A stretch of DNA of 64,000 nucleotides from Aliirhizobium wenxiniae (GCF_014201355.1 NZ_JACHEG010000001.1:186001-250000); one strand, 5' to 3'. Counted from the first letter of the stretch, positions 8,583-16,945 are shown. Notes: a model not told the origin generated them from the sequence alone. Numbers and translations are program-made.

Positions 8583-9347
8583 ATGACGACCTTTGGTTTC
8601 CAGCTTTATAGCGCCCGCAATTTCCCGCCGCTCTCCGACGTGCTGAAACTCGTGGCGAAGAACGGCTACAAGCATGTCGAAGGGTATGGCGCTCTTTATG
8701 CGACGCTGGACGAGGCGGGCCTCAAAGCCATGCGCGCCGAACTCGACGCAAACGGCCTGACCATGCCGACCGGCCATTTCGGCATTGATCTGCTTGAAAA
8801 GGAGCCTGAACAGGCATTGCTGATCGCCAAGACACTCGGTGTCGAAGCGATCTATTGCCCGCATCTGGTTGCCGATCAGCGCCCCACCGACGCGGCCGGC
8901 TGGTTCGCCTTCGGCAAGCGTCTAGCCGAAGCCGGCAAGCGTTATCAGGATGCCGGCTATACATTTGGTTGGCACAACCACGATTTCGAATTCAAGGCAT
9001 TGCCGGATGGCTCCACTCCGCAGGAGCAGATCTTTGCCGGCGGCCCTGATCTCACCTGGGAAGCCGATATCGCCTGGGTCATCCGCGGCGGCGCCGATCC
9101 CTTTGCCTGGGTCGAAAGCTACGGCCGGAAGATCACCGCGGTACACGTAAAAGATATCGCACCGGCCGGCGAAAACACCGACGAAGACGGCTGGGCTGAT
9201 GTTGGTCACGGCACCGTTCCGTGGAAGGATCTGATCGCCGCCTTGAAGGCGAAGACCTCGGCGAAATACTATGTTCTGGAGCACGATAACCCCAAGGATA
9301 TTGAGCGCCTTGCCTCCCGTTCCATCGCCGCCTTCAACACCTACTGA
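8583..9347 (+). CDS. Sugar phosphate isomerase/epimerase family protein (xylose-isomerase-like TIM barrel)
   Basis: A 254-residue single-domain AP-endonuclease-2-type TIM barrel. Visible metal-ligand-like segments are FGWHNHDFEF, WEADIAWV, VHVKDI, and a C-terminal YVLEHDNP. This superfamily includes IolE, hydroxypyruvate isomerase, allulose epimerases and 3-keto-glycoside processing enzymes, so the exact reaction cannot be read from sequence. It starts 23 bases after the mannosidase with a strong AAGGAGG site and is followed by a Gfo/Idh dehydrogenase. This pairing is common in pathways that oxidise a sugar and then isomerise or cleave it. Confidence 0.85.
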   Translation: MTTFGFQLYSARNFPPLSDVLKLVAKNGYKHVEGYGALYATLDEAGLKAMRAELDANGLTMPTGHFGIDLLEKEPEQALLIAKTLGVEAIYCPHLVADQRPTDAAGWFAFGKRLAEAGKRYQDAGYTFGWHNHDFEFKALPDGSTPQEQIFAGGPDLTWEADIAWVIRGGADPFAWVESYGRKITAVHVKDIAPAGENTDEDGWADVGHGTVPWKDLIAALKAKTSAKYYVLEHDNPKDIERLASRSIAAFNTY

Positions 9348-9375
9348 TCTCACGTAATCATTCGGAGTATCCCCA

Positions 9376-10509
9376 ATGACCAAGGAACTTGGCGTCGGCA
9401 TCCTCGGATGCGGCAACATTTCCACCACCTATTTTGCGCTGTCTCCCCTGTTCAAGGGCATCAAGGTTCTCGCCTGCGCAGATATCAATCCCGTCGCCGC
9501 ACAGGCGAAGGCGAAGGAATATGGCGTCAAGGCGCAGACGGTCGAAGAGCTTCTCGCCAATGACGAGATCGATGTGATCGTCAACCTGACCATTCCTGAT
9601 GCACATTTCGCCGTCTCCAAGGCGATCCTGCAGGCCGGAAAACATGTCTATTCGGAAAAACCGCTGACGGTGACGCTGGATCAGGGCAAGGAACTGCAGG
9701 CGCTCGGCCGGGAAAAAGGGCTCGCCATCGGTTGCGCCCCCGATACTTTTCTAGGCGGCGCACACCAGCTTGCCCGCGCCTATATCGACGAAGGCGGGGT
9801 AGGGCGCATCACCTCCGGTACCTGCCACGTCATGAGCCCCGGCATGGAGATGTGGCACCCCAATCCGGGCTTCTTTTTCCTCAATGGCGGCGGCCCGATC
9901 CTCGATCTTGGCCCTTATTACATCGCCAACCTGATCAACTTCCTCGGCCCGGTAAAGCGTGTCGCGGCATTGACTACCATGGCGAACCCGACCCGTACCG
10001 TCACCAGCGAGCCGTTGAAGGGCACGATCATTCCGGTCGAGACGCCGACCAATATCCACGCGCTTCTGGAATTCGTCGATGGCGCGACCATCACGCTCTC
10101 TGCCAGCTGGGATGTCTGGTCCCATCGCCACGCCAATATGGAACTCTACGGCACGGAAGGCTCGATCTACGTGCCGGATCCGAACTTCTTCGGCGGCGTG
10201 GTTGAAGCGAGCGGTCGCAACAAGGATATCGCGCCCCTGAAGGATTGGGATCACCCCTTCGGCAAAGCCAATCAGGAGCATCCGAACGGCCCGCGCGCCA
10301 ACTACCGCACGGCGGGTCTGGCGGATATGGCCATGGCGCTGATCGAAGGCCGCGATATCCGTTGCTCGATCGACCGTGCGCTTCACGGTGTCGATGTCAT
10401 GACCTCGATCCTGAAATCCGGTGCCGAGGGCAATTTCGTCGCCACAACGACGACCTGCACCAAGCCTGCGGCACTTGGCATAGAAGAGGCACTGGCGCTT
10501 CTGGCGTGA
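9376..10509 (+). CDS. Gfo/Idh/MocA family NAD(P)-dependent sugar oxidoreductase
   Basis: A 377-residue protein. The N-terminal Rossmann fold opens with GVGILGCGNIS (residues about 6-16) and contains the conserved EKP motif (YSEKPLTVTLDQGKEL, about residue 95), whose Lys is the usual catalytic/cofactor residue of this family. The C-terminal alpha/beta sheet domain contains the DLGPYYIANLINFLGPVKRV segment typical of rhizobial members. It probably oxidises a free or glycosidically bound sugar released by the upstream enzymes. Same orientation and short spacing (28 bases) place it in the mannoside operon. Confidence 0.88.
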   Translation: MTKELGVGILGCGNISTTYFALSPLFKGIKVLACADINPVAAQAKAKEYGVKAQTVEELLANDEIDVIVNLTIPDAHFAVSKAILQAGKHVYSEKPLTVTLDQGKELQALGREKGLAIGCAPDTFLGGAHQLARAYIDEGGVGRITSGTCHVMSPGMEMWHPNPGFFFLNGGGPILDLGPYYIANLINFLGPVKRVAALTTMANPTRTVTSEPLKGTIIPVETPTNIHALLEFVDGATITLSASWDVWSHRHANMELYGTEGSIYVPDPNFFGGVVEASGRNKDIAPLKDWDHPFGKANQEHPNGPRANYRTAGLADMAMALIEGRDIRCSIDRALHGVDVMTSILKSGAEGNFVATTTTCTKPAALGIEEALALLA

Positions 10510-10525
10510 GACGCTAAAACTGCAG

Positions 10526-10554
10526 CCGGCGCCGGAAATGAGGTTCGGCGCCGG
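10526..10554 (+). terminator. GC-rich intercistronic stem-loop
   Basis: CCGGCGCCG (10526-10534) and CGGCGCCGG (10546-10554) form a perfect 9-bp stem followed by TTTCATTT. It lies between the Gfo/Idh gene and the aldo/keto reductase gene and could partially terminate the operon transcript there. Confidence 0.5.
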
Positions 10555-10576
10555 TTTCATTTGGAGGACTTTTCAT

Positions 10577-11626
10577 ATGGCTTGGCTCCCGGCGGAAAAC
10601 CGCTACGAAAGCATGACCTATAATCGCTGCGGCAAATCCGGCCTCAAGCTGCCGGCAATTTCGCTCGGCCTCTGGCACAATTTCGGTGATGACACGCCGC
10701 ACCAGCGCAAGGTCGATATTTGCCAGAAAGCATTCGACCTCGGCATCACCCATTTCGACCTCGCCAACAATTACGGCCCGAAGCCCGGCTCAGCCGAACT
10801 CGCCTTCGGCCAGATCCTGCGCGAGGAATTTTCCGGGCTGCGCGACGAACTGATTATCTCGTCGAAAGCCGGCTACAACATGTGGCCGGGTCCTTACGGT
10901 GAATGGGGCAGCCGCAAATATCTGATCGCCTCCTGCGACCAGAGCCTGAAGCGCATGGGCCTCGATTACGTCGACATCTTCTATTCGCACCGTTTCGACC
11001 CGGATACGCCGCTCGAGGAAACCTGCGGCGCGCTGGATCACATTGTTCGCTCGGGCAGGGCGCTTTACGTCGGTCTCTCGTCCTACAATTCCAAGCGTAC
11101 CCGCGAGGCGGTCGAAATCCTGAAACAGATGGGCACGCCCGTCCTCATCCACCAGCCGAGCTATTCGATGATCAACCGCTGGGTCGAGGAAGACGGCCTG
11201 CTTGATACGCTGGAGGATCTCGGCGTCGGCTCGATCGTCTTCTCGCCGCTGGCGCAGGGCATGTTGACCTCGAAATATCTCGGTGGCATCCCGGAAGACA
11301 GTCGCGCCGCCCAGGGGAAATCGCTGCGCCCGGCTTTCCTGAACGACAAGAACATCGAGAACCTCAAGGGTCTCAATGCAATAGCCGAACGCCGCGGCCA
11401 GACTCTGGCGCAGATGGCGCTCGCGTGGGTCCTGCGCGGCAACCGCGTCACGACCGCACTGATCGGTGCCAGCCGTCCGGAACAGGTCGAGGATTGCGTC
11501 AAGGCGCTCGAAAAGCGCGATTTCACGGCGGAAGAACTGGCCGAAATCGACAAGTTCGCCAGGGAAGCCGACATCAATATCTGGGCAGCCTCGGCTGAAC
11601 GGGAAGGTCCGGCGCGGAATAAGTGA
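10577..11626 (+). CDS. Aldo/keto reductase (L-glyceraldehyde-3-phosphate reductase, YghZ-like)
   Basis: A 349-residue AKR TIM barrel. The tetrad is visible as FDLANNYG (Asp/Tyr), SSKAGYNMWPGPYG (Lys) and YSHRFDPDTPLEET (His). The C-terminal ALIGASRPEQVEDC is the NADPH-binding region. The N-terminal MTYNRCGKSGLKLPAISLGLW matches the E. coli YghZ/Gpr branch, which reduces L-glyceraldehyde 3-phosphate and detoxifies methylglyoxal. I chose ATG 10577 because TTGGAGGA lies just upstream; an earlier in-frame ATG at 10538 lies in the stem-loop. Its role beside mannoside enzymes is unknown. Confidence 0.87.
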   Translation: MAWLPAENRYESMTYNRCGKSGLKLPAISLGLWHNFGDDTPHQRKVDICQKAFDLGITHFDLANNYGPKPGSAELAFGQILREEFSGLRDELIISSKAGYNMWPGPYGEWGSRKYLIASCDQSLKRMGLDYVDIFYSHRFDPDTPLEETCGALDHIVRSGRALYVGLSSYNSKRTREAVEILKQMGTPVLIHQPSYSMINRWVEEDGLLDTLEDLGVGSIVFSPLAQGMLTSKYLGGIPEDSRAAQGKSLRPAFLNDKNIENLKGLNAIAERRGQTLAQMALAWVLRGNRVTTALIGASRPEQVEDCVKALEKRDFTAEELAEIDKFAREADINIWAASAEREGPARNK

Positions 11627-11673
11627 GCTGACATTTCCGCGCAAGCATTTGCCCTCACGTTAATGGAGGGATT

Positions 11674-11802
11674 TGCCCCTCTCCCCGTAAACGGGGCGAG
11701 GAGACTTGCCCCGCTCAACGGAGGAGAGCGAGGCAAGGCGGTGCCACATCGTCCTTCTCCCCGCGAGCGGGGAGAAGGTGCCGGCAGGCGGATGAGGGGT
11801 AG
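11674..11802. repeat. Rhizobial-type palindromic mosaic repeat
   Basis: Two hairpin units lie in tandem. The first has CCTCTCCCCGT (11678-11688) against ACGGGGCGAGG (11691-11701), 10 of 11 paired. The second has perfect 12-bp arms CCTTCTCCCCGC (11753-11764) and GCGGGGAGAAGG (11767-11778), followed by TGCCGGCAGGCGGATGAGGGG. This composition is typical of intergenic mosaic elements (RIME/BIME-like) scattered in Rhizobiaceae genomes. Family assignment is from recognition only. Confidence 0.65.
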
Positions 11803-11880
11803 GCCTCTGTCCGCGCATAAGTGAAATCCTACAAGCGTCTGAGGAGCCGCCTCATACAATCTCTGGGAGGAGACACGTTC

Positions 11881-13500
11881 ATGATCCGCAACCCAATCCT
11901 GCCGGGCTTCAACGCCGATCCATCCATCTGCCGTGTCGGCGAGGATTATTACATCGCCACCTCCACATTCGAATGGTATCCCGGCGTGCAGATCCATCAT
12001 TCCCGTGATCTGGTGAACTGGACGCTCATCCGCCGCCCGCTGGAGCGAAAATCCCAGCTCGATATGCGCGGCAATCCCGATAGCTGCGGCGTCTGGGCGC
12101 CGTGTCTGTCTTATGCTGATGGCCTGTTCTGGCTCGTCTATACGGACGTCAAACGCTACGACGGCAATTTCAAGGACGCCCATAACTACATTGTCACCTC
12201 GCCGACGATCGAGGGCGAGTGGTCCGATCCGGCCTATGCCAATTCCTCCGGCTTCGATCCGTCACTCTTCCACGATGACGATGGCCGCAAATGGTTCGTC
12301 AACATGCAGTGGAACCACCGGACTGAAAGTTACGGCGGCGCGCCGAAACATCCGGCCTTTGACGGCATCCTGCTGCAGGAATGGGATACCGAGGCGAAGG
12401 CGCTGGAAGGCCCGATCACCAACATCTTTCCCGGCAGCCCGCTCGGCCTCGTCGAGGCGCCGCATCTCTTCAAGCGCAACGGCTGGTATTATCTGACGAC
12501 GGCGGAAGGCGGCACCGGTTACGACCATGCGGTGACGATGGCCCGCTCGCGCGCCATCGACGGCCAGTACGAGCTTCACCCGAATACACATCTCCTGACA
12601 TCCAAGGACAATCCGGAAGCCGTTTTGCAGCGCTCCGGCCATGGCCAATACGTCGAGACACCGGATGGTGACGTCTACCACACCCATCTCTGCAGCCGTC
12701 CCCTCGCGCCCAACCGTCGCTCGCCGCTCGGCCGCGAAACCGGCCTGCAGAAATGCGTCTGGAAGGAGGATGACTGGCTCTATCTGGCCCAGGGCGGCCT
12801 CGTGCCGGATGTCGATGTGCCGGCCCCTGCCGATGCGGAGCCGATCGCAAAACCCACTCGTATCGACTACTCCTTCAATGGAGACACGCTGCCGATCGAT
12901 TTTCAATGGCTGCGCACGCCCGAGCCGGATCGCATCTTCAGCCTCACGGAACGTCCAGGCCATCTCCGGCTGATCGGCCGCGAAAGCATCGGCTCATGGT
13001 TTGAACAATCCCTCGTCGCCCGCCGGCAGGAGCATCACCGGTTTCGCGCAGAAACCACGGTCGAAACCTTCCAATCTGATACCTATCAGCAGGCGTGTGG
13101 CCTGACCTATTATTACAATCGCCACAAGTTCCACGCACTTGTCGTAACGCTGCATGAAAAGCTTGGCCGCGTGGTGACGATCTTTTCATGTCCCGGAGAT
13201 TTTCCGCATGGTCGTATGCAGTTCCCCGCCGGCAGCGGCGTTGCCATTCCGGATGGCCCGGTGGAACTGGCAATGGAAATCCGTGACAACGACCTGCAAT
13301 TCTTCTGGCGATCCGGCGGAACCAATGATTGGCAGGCAATAGGCCCAGCCCTTGATGCCAGTGTCATCTCGGATGAGGGTGGCCGCGGTGAGCACGGCTC
13401 GTTCACGGGTGCCTTTGCCGGCATGTTCGCCTTCGATACGTCGGGCAGGGCGAGGCCTGCTGATTTCAGTCGTTTTTCCTACGAGGCGATTCTCGACTGA
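11881..13500 (+). CDS. Beta-xylosidase / alpha-arabinofuranosidase, glycoside hydrolase family 43 (GH43_11-like)
   Basis: A 539-residue protein without signal peptide. It begins MIRNPILPGFNADPSICRVG. The GH43 five-blade propeller residues are visible: general base D13, pKa-modulating D126 (GFDPSLF) and general acid E192 (VEAPHLF). A C-terminal beta-sandwich domain starts at about residue 325, as in XynB-type enzymes, which act on short xylo-oligosaccharides in the cytoplasm. ATG 11881 has CTGGGAGGAG upstream; the frame stays open to 11821 but that region lacks a good site. It is separated from the mannoside genes by a mosaic repeat, so it may have its own promoter. Confidence 0.9.
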   Translation: MIRNPILPGFNADPSICRVGEDYYIATSTFEWYPGVQIHHSRDLVNWTLIRRPLERKSQLDMRGNPDSCGVWAPCLSYADGLFWLVYTDVKRYDGNFKDAHNYIVTSPTIEGEWSDPAYANSSGFDPSLFHDDDGRKWFVNMQWNHRTESYGGAPKHPAFDGILLQEWDTEAKALEGPITNIFPGSPLGLVEAPHLFKRNGWYYLTTAEGGTGYDHAVTMARSRAIDGQYELHPNTHLLTSKDNPEAVLQRSGHGQYVETPDGDVYHTHLCSRPLAPNRRSPLGRETGLQKCVWKEDDWLYLAQGGLVPDVDVPAPADAEPIAKPTRIDYSFNGDTLPIDFQWLRTPEPDRIFSLTERPGHLRLIGRESIGSWFEQSLVARRQEHHRFRAETTVETFQSDTYQQACGLTYYYNRHKFHALVVTLHEKLGRVVTIFSCPGDFPHGRMQFPAGSGVAIPDGPVELAMEIRDNDLQFFWRSGGTNDWQAIGPALDASVISDEGGRGEHGSFTGAFAGMFAFDTSGRARPADFSRFSYEAILD

Positions 13501-13650
13501 TTTGCCAAAGGGCTTGCGAAATCGTTAATTTCGTCCGCGAGAATGTTACCGCAAGTCCATATTTTCATTACGCATATTTAATCTTGCATTCATACGGCAT
13601 TCATCGCTTGAGCCCTAATTCTCGGGTGTGTTCAACGCGAGGATTTAGCC

Positions 13651-14007
13651 ATGAAGAAGTTCATTGTCGCACTTGTTGCCGCCACCGTTCTGGCCGGCCC
13701 GATCGCCACCGCAGCCCAGGCGCAGGACTGGCGCAACGACCGCAGCCGTCAGGTCGAACGTCACGTCGATAAGCGGGTGGACAAGCGCGTTCATGTCGAC
13801 AAGAAGGTCGTCATCCACAAGCAGCGCTGGTCGAAGGGCCATCGTGCGACTGCCGCCGAGCGCCGCCGCATGGCTGATGTTCGCGACTACCGCCGCTACC
13901 GCCTGTCGGCTCCGCCGCGCGGTTACAAGTGGGTGAAGGTCGATAACGACTACCTGATGATCGGCATCGCCACCGGCGTCATCTCCAGCATCATCGCTGC
14001 TCGTTAA
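13651..14007 (+). CDS. RcnB-family small secreted protein
   Basis: A 118-residue protein with a clear signal peptide (MKKFIVALVAATVLAGPIATAAQAQ, cut near residue 25, quoted here as the span of residues 1-25 in two blocks: MKKFIVALVAATVL and AGPIATAAQAQ). A very basic Asp/Arg/His/Lys-rich segment follows (residues 26-70). The C-terminal RLSAPPRGYKWVKVDNDYLMI is characteristic of RcnB, the periplasmic protein linked to nickel/cobalt homeostasis in E. coli. Rhizobial genomes carry several RcnB-like proteins of unknown role. It is a single gene ended by a strong terminator next to the zinc-uptake locus, which makes a metal-related role attractive but unproven. Confidence 0.75.
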   Translation: MKKFIVALVAATVLAGPIATAAQAQDWRNDRSRQVERHVDKRVDKRVHVDKKVVIHKQRWSKGHRATAAERRRMADVRDYRRYRLSAPPRGYKWVKVDNDYLMIGIATGVISSIIAAR

Positions 14008-14028
14008 GAGCGGGTACTAAAAATAGGA

Positions 14029-14062
14029 GACCGGCGGGTGTGTCGTTAGGCACCCGCCGGTC
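14029..14062. terminator. Terminator between rcnB-like gene and znuA
   Basis: GACCGGCGGGTG (14029-14040) and CACCCGCCGGTC (14051-14062) form a perfect 12-bp stem. It lies between the convergent rcnB-like and znuA genes and can serve both strands, although the T-runs are poor. Confidence 0.65.
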
Positions 14063-14111
14063 GTCTGCCTGAAGACCGGTCGTGAGGGGAAACTCTTGCC
14101 GGTCCGTCACA

Positions 14112-15092
14112 TCACTGCGACAGGCAGGTCTTCAACGAGGTCGCAAGACCCCGCATCATGTCGAAATAAAGCTCCGGCCCTTCCTTCAGGGCGCCTGCCT
14201 CCGGGTCCAGCACGCCGGATTTCGCCTTGCTCCCCTCGGTCACCACCTTCACCAGCTTCGGCTCGAACTGCGGCTCGGCAAAAACGCAGGTCGCGCCGAG
14301 ATCTTCGACCTTCTGGTGGATTTCCTTCACCCGTTCTGCACCCGGCATCGTCTCAGGGCTGACCGTGATCGAGCCGGCCACCTTCACGCCGTAGCGATGC
14401 TCGAAATACTGATAGGCGTCGTGGAAGACGATGAACGGCTTGTCCTTGATCGGTGACAGTTCGGCTTTCAGATCTGTATCCAGCGCATCGAGCTTGCCCA
14501 TCAGTTCGGCAGCATTCTTCTGATAGATGGCAGCATGTTCCGCATCGGCCTGAACCAGCTGTTTTTCGATCTCCGCGGTCATAGCCTTGGCATTCATCGG
14601 GTCGAGCCAGAGGTGCACGTCATTGCCTTCATGGTCGTGATCGCCGTCATCCTCGCCGTCGGCATGGTCTTCGCCGGCACCATGGTTGTGGCCATGCCCG
14701 TGGTCATGGCCTTCTTCCGCTTCCGGCTCGAACACGCCGCCTTCGCGGAATTTCAGCTTCGTCAGCCCCGGCGCATCTTCCAGCGTCACCACCGTCGCCT
14801 TCGATCCCAGCGCCTCGAGCGGCTTTTCCAGAAATGCCTCCATTCCGTGGCCAACCCAAAAGATCAGGTCGGCATTCTGTAGTGCGGCGGCATTCGACGG
14901 CCGCATGTTATAGGTATGCGGCGATGCTGCGCCCTCGACGATCAGCTTCGGCTCGGCAACACCCTTCATCACCGAGGCGACCAGCGAATGAATCGGCTTG
15001 ATCGATACGACGACGTCCGGCGTAGCGGCAAAGGCGCTGGGGGCGCAGATCATCGCAGCCGAGGAAAGAAGGAGGGCGGCGGCAAATTTCAT
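14112..15092 (-). CDS. znuA: Zinc ABC transporter periplasmic binding protein ZnuA
   Basis: A 326-residue cluster 9 (A-I) metal-binding protein. The signal peptide ends near AFAATPDVV. Conserved metal-site segments include KPIHSLVASVMKG, GAASPHTYNMRPSNAA and FHDAYQYFEHRYG. A long His/Asp/Glu-rich loop between about residues 120 and 156 (GHDHGHGHNHGAGEDH...) is the hallmark of zinc-specific ZnuA and acts as a zinc reservoir or sensor. It is divergent from znuCB-zur, and the shared promoter region has two Zur-box-like palindromes, so it should be induced by zinc starvation. Confidence 0.95.
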   Translation of the reverse strand: MKFAAALLLSSAAMICAPSAFAATPDVVVSIKPIHSLVASVMKGVAEPKLIVEGAASPHTYNMRPSNAAALQNADLIFWVGHGMEAFLEKPLEALGSKATVVTLEDAPGLTKLKFREGGVFEPEAEEGHDHGHGHNHGAGEDHADGEDDGDHDHEGNDVHLWLDPMNAKAMTAEIEKQLVQADAEHAAIYQKNAAELMGKLDALDTDLKAELSPIKDKPFIVFHDAYQYFEHRYGVKVAGSITVSPETMPGAERVKEIHQKVEDLGATCVFAEPQFEPKLVKVVTEGSKAKSGVLDPEAGALKEGPELYFDMMRGLATSLKTCLSQ

Positions 15093-15112
15093 GGCATTCT
15101 TCCTTGTTTAGA

Positions 15113-15131
15113 GATGTAATGTTATTACATC
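15113..15131. promoter_or_regulatory. Zur box 1 (znuA-proximal)
   Basis: GATGTAATGTTATTACATC is a perfect inverted repeat (8-bp arms, spacer GTT). It starts 21 bases upstream of the znuA ATG on the minus strand, so it covers the znuA promoter or transcription start. Repression by Zur (16942-17370) under zinc-replete conditions is inferred from the family. Confidence 0.8.
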
Positions 15132-15136
15132 AATTG

Positions 15137-15151
15137 CGTTATGCTATAACG
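15137..15151. promoter_or_regulatory. Zur box 2 (znuC-proximal)
   Basis: CGTTATGCTATAACG is a perfect inverted repeat containing GTTATNNNATAAC, the pattern described for Zur sites in Rhizobiaceae. Centre-to-centre distance from box 1 is 22 bases, two helical turns, so dimers would bind on the same face. It lies about 50 bases upstream of znuC. Confidence 0.8.
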
Positions 15152-15201
15152 TGTGCCAAGACGGTCGGCAAGAGGGCCGGTAACAGGAATTTTGAACCAA
15201 G

Positions 15202-16125
15202 ATGCTGATGAGCAAGCGGGCCGCCCCGGCCGCAGACAACCGCCCGAAACTGAAGGAAACGCTGGTTTCTCTTTCCAATGCCGGCATCCGCCGCGATGGC
15301 CGCTGGCTTGTACGCGGCGTCGAATTCGATATTGCTCGAGGCGAAGTCGTCACCCTTATCGGCCCGAACGGCGCCGGAAAATCGACCACCGCCAAGATGG
15401 CGATTGGCGTTTTGAAGGCCGATGAAGGGTCTGTCACCCGCAAGCGCGATCTGCGCATCGGCTATGTCCCGCAAAAACTCGCCATCGACTGGACCATGCC
15501 GCTTTCAGTCCGCCGCCTGATGACATTGACCGGCCCGCTGAAGGAGGCTGAGATCGCTGCCGCTCTTGAGGCCACCGGCATTTCGCATCTTGCCGATTCC
15601 GAGGTCCGCCATCTTTCCGGCGGCGAATTTCAGCGCGCGTTGCTGGCCCGCGCAATCGCCCGCAAGCCGGATCTGATGGTGCTCGATGAACCCGTCCAGG
15701 GCGTGGATTTCGCCGGTGAGGCGGCCCTCTACGATCTGATCCGCACCATCCGCAACGCCACCGGCTGCGGCATCCTGATGATCTCGCACGATCTCCACAT
15801 GGTCATGGCCGGCACCGATACGGTGATCTGCCTCAACGGCCATGTCTGCTGCCGCGGCACGCCGGAAGTGGTCAGCCAGAGTTCGGATTACATGAAGCTC
15901 TTCGGCGGCAATGCCCGCTCGCTTGCCGTCTATAACCACCATCATGACCACACCCATCTTCCCGATGGCCGGGTGCGTCACGCGGATGGCTCTATCACCG
16001 AACACTGCCATCCCGAAGACGGCCACCACCACGATCATTCGGATCATGATCACGGCCATGATCATCCTCAAGATCATGCCCATCACCACGACACGCAGAA
16101 AGGTGAGGGCACCCGCCATGCTTGA
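15202..16125 (+). CDS. znuC: Zinc ABC transporter ATP-binding protein ZnuC with His-rich tail
   Basis: A 307-residue ATPase. Walker A is GPNGAGKST (about residues 54-62), signature LSGGEFQRALLARAI, Walker B LMVLDEPVQGVD and switch region MISHDLHMVM. It powers zinc import through ZnuB. The last ~65 residues (from about 243) form a strongly His/Asp-rich tail ending in HHHDTQKGEGTRHA, which is far beyond the normal ATPase core and could bind zinc in the cytoplasm. It overlaps znuB by 8 bases. ATG 15202 is followed by a second in-frame ATG at 15208; either could be used. Confidence 0.95.
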   Translation: MLMSKRAAPAADNRPKLKETLVSLSNAGIRRDGRWLVRGVEFDIARGEVVTLIGPNGAGKSTTAKMAIGVLKADEGSVTRKRDLRIGYVPQKLAIDWTMPLSVRRLMTLTGPLKEAEIAAALEATGISHLADSEVRHLSGGEFQRALLARAIARKPDLMVLDEPVQGVDFAGEAALYDLIRTIRNATGCGILMISHDLHMVMAGTDTVICLNGHVCCRGTPEVVSQSSDYMKLFGGNARSLAVYNHHHDHTHLPDGRVRHADGSITEHCHPEDGHHHDHSDHDHGHDHPQDHAHHHDTQKGEGTRHA

Positions 16126-16945
16126 CGATTTCTTCATCCGCGCTCTCATCGCGGGCATAGGCGTGGCGCTTACTGCCGGTCCGCTCGGCTGTTTCGTCGT
16201 CTGGCGGCGCATGGCCTATTTCGGCGATACGATGGCCCATTCGGCACTGCTCGGTGTGGCGCTGTCGCTGTTCTTCGAAGTCAACCTTCTGATTGCCGTT
16301 TTCGGCGTTGCCATCCTTGTATCCGCCGTACTGCTCTTGCTGCAGAGACGCCAGTCGCTTTCGGCTGATGCGCTTCTCGGCATCCTCTCCCATTCGGCAC
16401 TGGCGATCGGCCTCGTTCTCGTCGCCTTCATGACCTGGGTAAGGATCGACCTTATCGCCTTCCTTTTCGGCGATATTCTCGCCGTCACGCCGTCCGATAT
16501 CGCCCTTATCTGGGTCGGCGGCGCCGTTGTCGTCGCGGCGATCGTCTACCTCTGGCGCCCGCTCGTCGCCTCCACCGTCAGCGAGGACGTGGCGGAAGCC
16601 GAAGGCATGAATCCGGCGCGCACAAAACTCTTCTTCATGCTGCTGATGGCGCTCGTCATCGCCATTGCCATGAAGATCGTCGGCATCATGCTGATAACCT
16701 CGCTGTTGATCATCCCGGCCGCCACCGCGCGCCGCTTTTCGGCAAGTCCGGAATGGATGGCGGTATTCGCGTCGCTCATCGGATCGGCTGCGGTCGTCGG
16801 CGGTCTTTTTGGATCGCTCACCTATGATACGCCGTCCGGCCCTTCCATCGTGGTCGCGGCACTCCTACTTTTCATATTAAGTCTGATTCCTGCCTTCGGT
16901 CGTACCACCGCCGAACGGCCTGCAAACAAGGGAGTGCAAGGATGA
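16118..16945 (+). CDS. znuB: Zinc ABC transporter permease ZnuB
   Basis: A 275-residue polytopic inner-membrane protein with about eight hydrophobic helices and the ABC-3 family pattern (GPLGCFVVWRRMAYFGDTMAHSALLGVAL near the N-terminus, read as residues about 20-48). It forms the zinc channel with ZnuC. ATG 16118 lies inside the end of znuC (8-base overlap), and its TGA overlaps the zur start (ATGA at 16942-16945), so znuC-znuB-zur are translationally coupled. Confidence 0.93.
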   Translation: MLDDFFIRALIAGIGVALTAGPLGCFVVWRRMAYFGDTMAHSALLGVALSLFFEVNLLIAVFGVAILVSAVLLLLQRRQSLSADALLGILSHSALAIGLVLVAFMTWVRIDLIAFLFGDILAVTPSDIALIWVGGAVVVAAIVYLWRPLVASTVSEDVAEAEGMNPARTKLFFMLLMALVIAIAMKIVGIMLITSLLIIPAATARRFSASPEWMAVFASLIGSAAVVGGLFGSLTYDTPSGPSIVVAALLLFILSLIPAFGRTTAERPANKGVQG

